Below, one piece after another: positions 24,703-31,648 of a DNA stretch of 64,000 nt (its first letter is position 1; every line of letters begins with the position of its first letter). The notes under the pieces were generated by a model. That model did not search any database, was not told the DNA's origin, and saw only the letters and a list, made by a program, of their open reading frames with translations. The stretch is taken from positions 18,959 to 82,958 of the forward strand of contig DHTF01000083.1 in the NCBI GenBank assembly GCA_002411515.1, read 5' to 3'. The position numbers and the translations under genes were made by a program. This DNA is from Proteiniphilum sp. UBA5267. Lineage in GTDB: Bacteria; Bacteroidota; Bacteroidia; Bacteroidales; Dysgonomonadaceae.

Positions 24703-25683
24703 ATGAGTGAACTGATTATAGAACCTATCGAAAAATATGGTCTAACCATTACCGCGGAGAGTGCAAACAAGCCGTTGTTCTCAAAAGTCGGGGTCGTGGG
24801 AGCAGGCAAGGAGGGAAGGACCATCATTCAGATGACTGCCACAGCAGGTATGGATGTCGTCTTCCTGGATGAGTCGCAGGAACGGATCGATTTCGTTATG
24901 GGTGAGTTGGGCAAAGTGATGGATCAGAAGATCAGCAGCTGGGGGTTGACACCCTCGGAAAAGAAGATCATCATGAACCGCATCAAGCCGACGCTGGTAT
25001 ATGAAGATTTTGCCGATTGCGACCTGGTGATCGAATGTAGCCGGTATTCGGAGAGTGGTCGCAGAAGTACACCCTTGCGAAAAAATATTTTCAAGAAACT
25101 GGAAGAAGTACTCGATAGCGATGCCATCATCGCCACGAACGGTTCCACGGTAATCATCAGTGAGCTGGCAGCAGACCTCGAACACAAGGAACGCTGTGTA
25201 AGCCTCTACTTCCCGGTTTCGCACCCCGATGCCCGCATACTGGAAATATCCAAAGGCATGTACACCTCGGAAGAGGTATATCAGGAGATGGAGATCTTTG
25301 CCAAACTGATCAATTTCAAACCGCACCGCATCAACGAAAGCAATGGAAATGTAAGCTTGCGTATGATGGTGGTAATGTTGAACGAAGCCTGTCAGATGCT
25401 CCTCGAAAGAGTCAGTTCGATGGAGGATATCGAGGAGACTCTTACCATCATTTACGGGCAACGCTACGGCATATTCCGCATGGCCGATATAGTGGGTATT
25501 GAACGACTGGTAACCCTTATGGAGGCCATGTTCAACGATTTCGGAGAAAAGTATTACAAACCCAATCCGCTGCTGTGGAAATTATTCCGCTCCAACCAGC
25601 TGGGCGTGCGTACTGGAAAGGGCTTTTATATATACGATGAAAACGGGAATCCGGTTTCAACAAATAAAACGGTGTTTAATTAA
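24703..25683 (+). CDS. 3-hydroxyacyl-CoA dehydrogenase-like protein with altered active site
   Basis: 326 residues. The N-terminal Rossmann domain has VGVVGAGKEG at 29-38 where GxGxMG is usual, and the C-terminal helical domain ends in LGVRTGKGFYIYD, typical of the HCDH family. The catalytic dyad is not there: the HFFNP motif carrying the essential histidine reads SLYFP (167-171), and the PGFxxNR motif carrying the asparagine reads NGNVSLR (214-220). The serine/threonine at 148-149 remains. Its place between pta and ackA, 6 bp after pta, suggests a role tied to acetyl-CoA or butyryl-type fermentation, or a regulatory or binding function; the reaction is uncertain. Confidence 0.75.
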   Translation: MSELIIEPIEKYGLTITAESANKPLFSKVGVVGAGKEGRTIIQMTATAGMDVVFLDESQERIDFVMGELGKVMDQKISSWGLTPSEKKIIMNRIKPTLVYEDFADCDLVIECSRYSESGRRSTPLRKNIFKKLEEVLDSDAIIATNGSTVIISELAADLEHKERCVSLYFPVSHPDARILEISKGMYTSEEVYQEMEIFAKLINFKPHRINESNGNVSLRMMVVMLNEACQMLLERVSSMEDIEETLTIIYGQRYGIFRMADIVGIERLVTLMEAMFNDFGEKYYKPNPLLWKLFRSNQLGVRTGKGFYIYDENGNPVSTNKTVFN

Positions 25684-25699
25684 GGAGAATAGGAACAGC

Positions 25700-26902
25700 A
25701 TGAAGATATTGGTTTTAAATTGCGGAAGCTCGTCCATCAAATACAAGCTTTTCGAAATGGAAAGCAAAGAGATTGTCGCTCAGGGGGGCATTGAAAAAAT
25801 CGGAATGAAAGGTTCTTTCCTCAAACTCACCCTGCCCGATGGGCAAAAGGTGATGCTCGAAGGGGAAATACTGGAACATCGTGCGGGGATTGAATATATT
25901 CTCGGCGTACTGCTCAGTGAGAAATACGGCTGCATCAAGTCGCTCGACGAAATTGAGGCAGTGGGACACCGCGTGGTTCATGGGGGTGAACGTTTCAACT
26001 CAAGTGTGCTGATTACCGATGAGGTGATTGAAATGCTCAATGAGTGCATTGAGCTGGCTCCACTTCACAATCCGCCCAACCTGAAAGGCATTTATGCCAT
26101 CCAGGAGCTGATGCCCAATACACCCCAGGTGGGAGTATTTGATACGGCCTTTCATCAGACCATGCCCGATTATGCCTACATGTACGGCATACCATACTCT
26201 CTGTATGAAAAATATGGTATTCGTCGTTACGGCTTCCATGGCACCAGCCATCGTTATGTTTCCAAAAGAGCTTGTGAATTTCTGGGTGTCCCCTACCAGG
26301 GACAACGCATCATCACGGCACATATCGGCAACGGAGGATCTGTTACTGCCATTCGAAACGGACAATCGATTGACACCAGCATGGGCATGACACCCGTCGA
26401 AGGGTTGATCATGGGCACTCGTTCGGGTGACGTGGATCCGGGTGTAATTTCCTATATCATGGAAAAGGAACACATGGGTACCAAAGGGATTTCGACGCTG
26501 CTGAATAAATTTTCGGGAGTACTCGGTATTTCGGGCATCTCCTCCGATATGCGTGAAATACAGGCTGGCATTGAAAAAGGGGACAAAAGGGCCGAGCTGG
26601 CCATGAACACCTACAATTATCGCATCAAGAAATACGTCGGATCCTATGCTGCCATCCTGGGTGGCGTGGATATCCTCGTATTTACAGGCGGGGTTGGAGA
26701 AAATCAAGCCGTTACCCGAAGCTATGTTTGCAAGGACATGGAGTTTATGGGTATAGAGCTGGACGAGGAACTGAACAACTCGGTACGTGCCAAAGAGGTG
26801 CTCATCAGCAAACCCACATCGAAGGTAAAAGTGGTAATCATTCCCACCGATGAGGAGCTGACTATCGCCAGAGATACAGTGGAAATCCTCAGCAATCACT
26901 GA
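25700..26902 (+). CDS. ackA: Acetate kinase
   Basis: 400 residues starting at MKILVLNCGSSSIKYKLFE, the family signature; the longer frame from 25637 overlaps the upstream gene and is not used. GFHGTSHRYVS and HIGNGGSVTA are the adenosine/phosphate blocks of the sugar-kinase fold. It converts acetyl phosphate and ADP to acetate and ATP, giving the energy yield of acetate fermentation. Followed at once by a strong terminator. Confidence 0.97.
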   Translation: MKILVLNCGSSSIKYKLFEMESKEIVAQGGIEKIGMKGSFLKLTLPDGQKVMLEGEILEHRAGIEYILGVLLSEKYGCIKSLDEIEAVGHRVVHGGERFNSSVLITDEVIEMLNECIELAPLHNPPNLKGIYAIQELMPNTPQVGVFDTAFHQTMPDYAYMYGIPYSLYEKYGIRRYGFHGTSHRYVSKRACEFLGVPYQGQRIITAHIGNGGSVTAIRNGQSIDTSMGMTPVEGLIMGTRSGDVDPGVISYIMEKEHMGTKGISTLLNKFSGVLGISGISSDMREIQAGIEKGDKRAELAMNTYNYRIKKYVGSYAAILGGVDILVFTGGVGENQAVTRSYVCKDMEFMGIELDEELNNSVRAKEVLISKPTSKVKVVIIPTDEELTIARDTVEILSNH

Positions 26903-26925
26903 GGAAGACCACCTTTGAATCAGAA

Positions 26926-26959
26926 GAGGTCATCTCAAAAAATATTTTGAGATGACCTC
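26926..26959 (+). terminator. Terminator after ackA
   Basis: Perfect 15 bp stem, GAGGTCATCTCAAAA against its complement, with the 4 nt loop AATA, followed by ATTTCATTTT. Its structure and downstream flank resemble the hairpin at 43185-43216. Confidence 0.85.
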
Positions 26960-27042
26960 ATTTCATTTTAACATTTCCCCTGGAAGGGGGCGAGTTTTAG
27001 ACGAAATAACCACCTGCACAAATAGCTTTTCACATCGGCAAC

Positions 27043-27864
27043 CTATTTGTATTTTTGATAGGCCTTTTCTAATTTCGTATCATACTGGTTTTGCTTGTAG
27101 CCTGACCCGTTGTATCTTTCGGCAAAGGCTGCCCATTGCCTGGAGGCAAGTAAAGATATCAGTCCGTTTGCCTTTAGAAACCTGCCAAATGCATCGAGAT
27201 GCTCCCTCTCATGCAGATACATTCTGTCCACAAATTCATCAACATCTCTGTAACCTATACTTTCAGCATGGTATCCCATGATCTGAAAAGAGCCCCACGA
27301 GGCTGAAGAAAGCGCAGCTTGCCGGAAAATATCACTCCCTGTTATTTGCATTGCTTTTTCCAGCCGGTCATATTCTCTGGCTCCTCCCAGGTAATAATTT
27401 TTTGTCCATCTCTCATAAAGCACATCCTGGTTGCTTGCATGCATATATTGTCGCGGATTGATGCCTCGCTTCTCGAGTTCACGAAAAAAGACATGACCCT
27501 CAAATAAGATTACCGGTTTACCGTTCATCAGAAACCCCTTCCCACCACTCTCAACCTCATTGACTGCTTTCACCACCGCCAGTTCCAAACCAAAATTCCT
27601 GGCAAATTCAACCAGGTCAGATTCCGAGAGAAGCTTGTCATTCTGACTGATGATCTCCGGAGACAACTCATACAGCTTTTGCCAGGTCTTCGGGCCTGCG
27701 ATGCCATCAACTACCAATGAATGGTCCTTTTGAAATAGTTTCACGGCTTCATCCACTTCCCGACTGAAAGAGTCGGAAATTTTCACGTCATAACCCAGCT
27801 TGTAGAGCATTTCACACAATGTCTTTACTTCGGGCGACTTTGTATAATATCGCAATGTTCTCAT
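27043..27864 (-). CDS. Endolysin-like N-acetylmuramidase with N-terminal peptidoglycan-binding domain
   Basis: 273 residues from MRTLRYYTK. Residues about 8-60 form a PG_binding_1 domain (FQKDHSLVVDGIAGPKTWQKL). The remainder is the N-acetylmuramidase (DUF3380) domain with the likely catalytic glutamate in KAVNEVESGGKGF and the ending RYNGSGY. There is no signal peptide, as in endolysins, so it needs a holin, lysis or a special route to reach the wall; none is visible nearby. It starts 10 nt after the gene for RGWF protein B and so is probably made with both RGWF proteins. I infer a role in releasing or delivering them; a lone domesticated lysin is the alternative. Confidence 0.85.
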   Translation of the reverse strand: MRTLRYYTKSPEVKTLCEMLYKLGYDVKISDSFSREVDEAVKLFQKDHSLVVDGIAGPKTWQKLYELSPEIISQNDKLLSESDLVEFARNFGLELAVVKAVNEVESGGKGFLMNGKPVILFEGHVFFRELEKRGINPRQYMHASNQDVLYERWTKNYYLGGAREYDRLEKAMQITGSDIFRQAALSSASWGSFQIMGYHAESIGYRDVDEFVDRMYLHEREHLDAFGRFLKANGLISLLASRQWAAFAERYNGSGYKQNQYDTKLEKAYQKYK

Positions 27865-27874
27865 GATGTTTTTT

Positions 27875-29677
27875 TTATTGGGGAATTTTGGGAATGCATT
27901 CACAAACCATGCCTACCAGAAAAAATGATTTGAACTTCACCTCTTCACGATCCATGGGAAACGTATGTGTGACGGGATTGGTATTTTCCAGCTTAAAGCT
28001 TTTGCTCAACACCTTATATCCATCAGCACGCACTTCCAGTGCATAACTTCCGATCGGTATGGCGACAGAAATCTGTCCGTTCTGATCTGTCTCCACTTCG
28101 AAAACACGGTTGTTGTCAGTTCCCTTGATCGAAAGGGAACATTTGTATATTCCTTTCTGGGTATTGCTGTCGTGGATATTAAAAAAGACCTGAGAGGCCT
28201 GCTCCACAATTTTCACGTCAAATTTTGTAAATAGATCAGCTCTTTTGAACGGAAGCATTTTCAAAGATAATGCTTCTCGCTTCGGTTCTGAACTGTCCCG
28301 AGAAGAGGAGACCTTTCCAGGCAGATCAAGCGACAGGGGCATTGCCCGGCGTGATAGAGTCATGCGGCTTGTTCTGATTTCCGGTTTCGAAGTAGCAGAT
28401 TCTTCTCTCACCGGCTTGTTGAGAGATGTGTGAAGAGCTGTTTCATCGGCTTTGCGGAGCATGTAGTTCAACTGATCCGACTTGATTGTCGCCTTGTTGG
28501 TCACAGTTTTGAGGAACTTCTGCTTGGTCCGGTCGTTCACAAAAAGCTGCTGCTTGAGAATCATGGGCCCGAAATGAATAATCTGATTCTGGCTATTTAC
28601 CAGTTCCTCCGAGATAGCATCGATGAGATTTATCTTCAGGTTCTTTACCAGCAACATTACTTTGGGAAAAGCAGAAAGTTTGTAATCGGCAGATATCGTT
28701 TTTCCGTCGGATATGGGCTGCGACTCCTCCCATCTAAATAAGGAAGAACTGAATATCTGCTTGTTGAACCATCCTCTCTTCAAATGGATGAAAGCATAAT
28801 CGAACTCAACACTTTCGATATATTGCTCGTCGTATTCAATGTCCAGGATTTGTGTAGGCAATCGATCGGAATCACCCTTCGCTTTTACAAAAAGTGACTC
28901 CAATTCATTCTTATCGAGAAAGAGATTATTCCAGCCTGATTCATTTTCCATGAAGTCGTACGGAATAAAGTGGATGTCGTGAATCGCTGAGAGGACGGTG
29001 ACATCAGTCTTTTCTGAAGCATCGAAATAGTTTTTTACGGATTGAAGCAGATCGAGAAAACGGCTTTTTTCTGACATTTTGTTCTTCACTTGCAATGCTT
29101 TCTCGATGGCATCCTTATACCCTTTTATTTTCCAGTTTGCCAGTGCCATATCCTTCTTGAGGTTAAGCAAAACAAGCTGATCGGCCCAATTCTTCCTGTC
29201 CTCCTCCGTCGCCTGCTCATCAACCTGCGTCAGATGATCTTCGATGGATACCAATTGTTTTTCGTACTCCTTCAAATGTTTGATATATGCCTTGTACTCC
29301 GGCGTTTCCTTCCCTTTGCGAATCAATATTTCATCTTCGGCAGCCAGGAGTGCCTCCAATTCCTGCTCCAGTTCTTTTACTCCTGCATGGTTGAGGATCT
29401 CTCTGTAAGCATCGAACAACGTATTATTTGGATTCAGGTCCCAGTACTTATCGGAAGAGGGAAGAGAATTCAGTTCATAGGATACTTGCTGCTTTTTCAG
29501 TATGGAGCCTGCGATGCTGGAAGGATCTGTTATCAGACTCTGAGGCTTTAACAACGCCAAATCCTCCATCTCGTAGAGACGCAGCGACGGGCAAATTAAA
29601 ACCAGATCATTTTCATTTGAACTTTCCGAGAAATAGATCTCCTTCAGTTTTTGATATAACGCGATATAGTATTTCAT
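27875..29677 (-). CDS. Uncharacterised RGWF-module protein B with C-terminal Ig-like/PEGA-type domain
   Basis: 600 residues from MKYYIALYQKL. I do not recognise the family. Residues about 100-215 are charged coiled-coil-like helices; 283-352 is a beta-rich module containing RGWF (301-304) and DGKTIS; 425-470 is a low-complexity Ser/Arg linker; 485-580 looks like a carboxypeptidase-regulatory or PEGA-type sandwich (IPIGSYALEVRADGYKVLSK). It is paralogous to protein A: both share the W-x-x-x-G-Y-K helix, the RGWF module and a C-terminal motif of the form G-x-x-C-x-x-x-P-K-x-P. No signal peptide or membrane helix. The longer frame up to 29974 runs into protein A's coding region and is rejected. 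Confidence 0.75.
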   Translation of the reverse strand: MKYYIALYQKLKEIYFSESSNENDLVLICPSLRLYEMEDLALLKPQSLITDPSSIAGSILKKQQVSYELNSLPSSDKYWDLNPNNTLFDAYREILNHAGVKELEQELEALLAAEDEILIRKGKETPEYKAYIKHLKEYEKQLVSIEDHLTQVDEQATEEDRKNWADQLVLLNLKKDMALANWKIKGYKDAIEKALQVKNKMSEKSRFLDLLQSVKNYFDASEKTDVTVLSAIHDIHFIPYDFMENESGWNNLFLDKNELESLFVKAKGDSDRLPTQILDIEYDEQYIESVEFDYAFIHLKRGWFNKQIFSSSLFRWEESQPISDGKTISADYKLSAFPKVMLLVKNLKINLIDAISEELVNSQNQIIHFGPMILKQQLFVNDRTKQKFLKTVTNKATIKSDQLNYMLRKADETALHTSLNKPVREESATSKPEIRTSRMTLSRRAMPLSLDLPGKVSSSRDSSEPKREALSLKMLPFKRADLFTKFDVKIVEQASQVFFNIHDSNTQKGIYKCSLSIKGTDNNRVFEVETDQNGQISVAIPIGSYALEVRADGYKVLSKSFKLENTNPVTHTFPMDREEVKFKSFFLVGMVCECIPKIPQ

Positions 29678-29711
29678 ACGATTAAAACTATTGATGAAGC
29701 CGGTAAATTTA

Positions 29712-29756
29712 CCCCAAAGCGTGCCGCCCTTTCTGATGCGCGGCACGCCTTTGGGG
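29712..29756 (-). promoter_or_regulatory. Long hairpin between RGWF genes A and B
   Basis: CCCCAAAGCGTGCCGC (29712-29727) pairs with 29740-29756 with one bulged base. It lies in the 88 bp gap, 10 nt past the stop of gene A. There is no U-tract on the minus strand, so it may act as a processing or stability element setting A over B rather than a full terminator. Confidence 0.6.
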
Positions 29757-29765
29757 GTTGCGGAT

Positions 29766-31373
29766 TTACTCAGATTTACCATCCGTCCATTTGGTAATGG
29801 CTGGATTGGGATTGGGTGATTTGGGTACAATATGACACTTATAACCGATGATGTAGCATCCCGGCGACAGTAGATCCTTTCCTTTGGAGCTGGCATCGAT
29901 GTGCGACTCCTGATTTTCGTAGCTATAACCTCCTCCCAATACAAAAGGGCCAATACCGATAACCCCGCCTGCATTCACGTAGTCTTTCGTAAATTTGGTG
30001 TTGGTGGTGCTGTCTCCAAAACGCATGATCACTTCTTTCGCAATGATCAGTTCCGTGATAATTGAGGGCATCAGCCCATCCTTGTCGTTTCCTGTGCTGA
30101 TCGTATCTCCATTCAGCTCCTGCGGTGAGTTCTCATGCAGTTTCCAATATTTGGATTCCACGAACTCCTGGCTGAACCAACCTCTTTCAACCCTCACTTT
30201 TCCCAGTTTGAATGAAATGTAGACGTTGCTCATATCGATTTCCGATTCCCTGTTCTGGTGTTCTCCACCTCCCCTTGCTCCGATGGAAAAGATCCCAAGG
30301 TTTAAACCCAGGCCAGCTTTCCATTTGTGGGTGGTGCTGGAGGAGTCTAAGCTGAACTCCCTTTCATTCAGGACGATGGTGGGCCAATTTTTGGATTCCT
30401 TCATCACTCCGGCTGGAATGGGAATGGAAGGTGAATAATTGATGTAATCAAGGATGCGGGTGCGCTGGCTGTTGCGAAACTCCGACTGCAATCGTTTCTT
30501 GATCACGAGCATGTGTTTTTCTTCTATCTCACTCAGGTAATTCTGAATTCGCTCCACCCCTTCTTTATAGCCGAGCGATTGCCACGCTTTCAAAGCGGTA
30601 TCTTCCCGTTTCTTCATGTTCTTTCCGTCAATGGAAAGCTGAGCCATAGCATCCGGATCTCCATTATCGGCAGCAACTCTCACCTCGTTGTTCTTTTCTA
30701 CCTCTGCATAGTACTTCATTTCGTACTCCACATACTTCGCATACATGGGTGACACAAATGAATGCACAACCTCAGGCTGGTTGGTGTCGTCGATCGGCAA
30801 CGTCTCGTCAAAATCGGGATTCTTGATTTTCTTGATCTTGAAAAGTTTGTTACGCAATGAACTGAGTTTCTTTTCCACCTTGGCATCCATGGGCGTATCC
30901 ACCACCACCGACCATTGCAGCAGATCTTCATAAACCTTCGACACTCTTTTACTGGAGTCGTTGAAAATCGTCACCTGCCGTCCGTTCTTTCCCTCTACCA
31001 TGGGCGGAATCTGGGAGGGTATGGCATCCACCATCGCTGCAAATTGTTCCATTTGGAGATACCTTCGGAATTTGTTTTCTGTCAGCAAATTTTTGTATCC
31101 CTCCATATCAATAACCGGATTGCCGTTTTTATCCAGAATGGGCTTCCCATCTTTATCAAGCTCCGGCTTGGGAGAGGGAGCTGAACCGAAGAGTCCTTTC
31201 AGGGCGAAATCGAAGGTATCGTCGGTCAGCACAATACCAATCGGATCAAAGGCGATAAAATCATTCGGTCCCACTGAATCAGGATCCCCTCCATTGGTAA
31301 TGGTATCATACACCTGCTTTAGGAGTATACTCATCAGTGAATTTGACCTTGCTTCATCAATTAATTTAGCCAT
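29766..31373 (-). CDS. Uncharacterised RGWF-module protein A with repeated glycine-rich segments
   Basis: 535 residues; family not recognised. Residues 105-300 are mostly helical and charged. A glycine-rich beta segment (359-382) is followed by the RGWF module (384-450; RGWF at 397-400) and by a second copy of the glycine-rich segment (about 474-496): both copies share I/L-G, then N-x-E-S-x-I-D. The protein ends in a G-x-x-C-x-x-x-P-K-x-P motif also found in protein B. No signal peptide, so any export is unconventional. The two glycine-rich, amphipathic segments recall membrane-inserting hairpins of pore formers, but this is a guess. First gene of a unit with B and the muramidase, 275 bp downstream of the hybrid sensor. 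Confidence 0.75.
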   Translation of the reverse strand: MAKLIDEARSNSLMSILLKQVYDTITNGGDPDSVGPNDFIAFDPIGIVLTDDTFDFALKGLFGSAPSPKPELDKDGKPILDKNGNPVIDMEGYKNLLTENKFRRYLQMEQFAAMVDAIPSQIPPMVEGKNGRQVTIFNDSSKRVSKVYEDLLQWSVVVDTPMDAKVEKKLSSLRNKLFKIKKIKNPDFDETLPIDDTNQPEVVHSFVSPMYAKYVEYEMKYYAEVEKNNEVRVAADNGDPDAMAQLSIDGKNMKKREDTALKAWQSLGYKEGVERIQNYLSEIEEKHMLVIKKRLQSEFRNSQRTRILDYINYSPSIPIPAGVMKESKNWPTIVLNEREFSLDSSSTTHKWKAGLGLNLGIFSIGARGGGEHQNRESEIDMSNVYISFKLGKVRVERGWFSQEFVESKYWKLHENSPQELNGDTISTGNDKDGLMPSIITELIIAKEVIMRFGDSTTNTKFTKDYVNAGGVIGIGPFVLGGGYSYENQESHIDASSKGKDLLSPGCYIIGYKCHIVPKSPNPNPAITKWTDGKSE

Positions 31374-31648
31374 AACATTACAAACAATTATGAATTTTGC
31401 ATACTCTATTCAGTTTTCTGCATCCCTGTCTTTCGAATTTGTGCACCAATATAGCAGATACTGAAGAAAGGTGTTAGGACTATTTCTCCACAAAATTGTA
31501 TGAATCAAGCATTAACAATCAATCTCATTTGTGTTATTTTTGCAAAATAATTATCTTAAGTACTGATTGCCAGGAGTTTAAAAACACAAAAAAGATACAA
31601 AATAGACATGGCTTGTTCAATCTCTGCCAGCTGAAAGACAAGGCAGCA

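Noticed and set aside
26000-26899. 299-codon minus-strand open frame
   Set aside because: Mirror of ackA, whose reading frame is certain.
29678-29974. N-terminal extension of RGWF protein B
   Set aside because: It would overlap the 3' end of protein A in another frame and cross the intergenic hairpin; Met at 29677 gives a normal start.
27043-31373. Prophage or tailocin remnant
   Set aside because: No capsid, tail, portal, terminase, integrase or holin; only the muramidase is phage-like.
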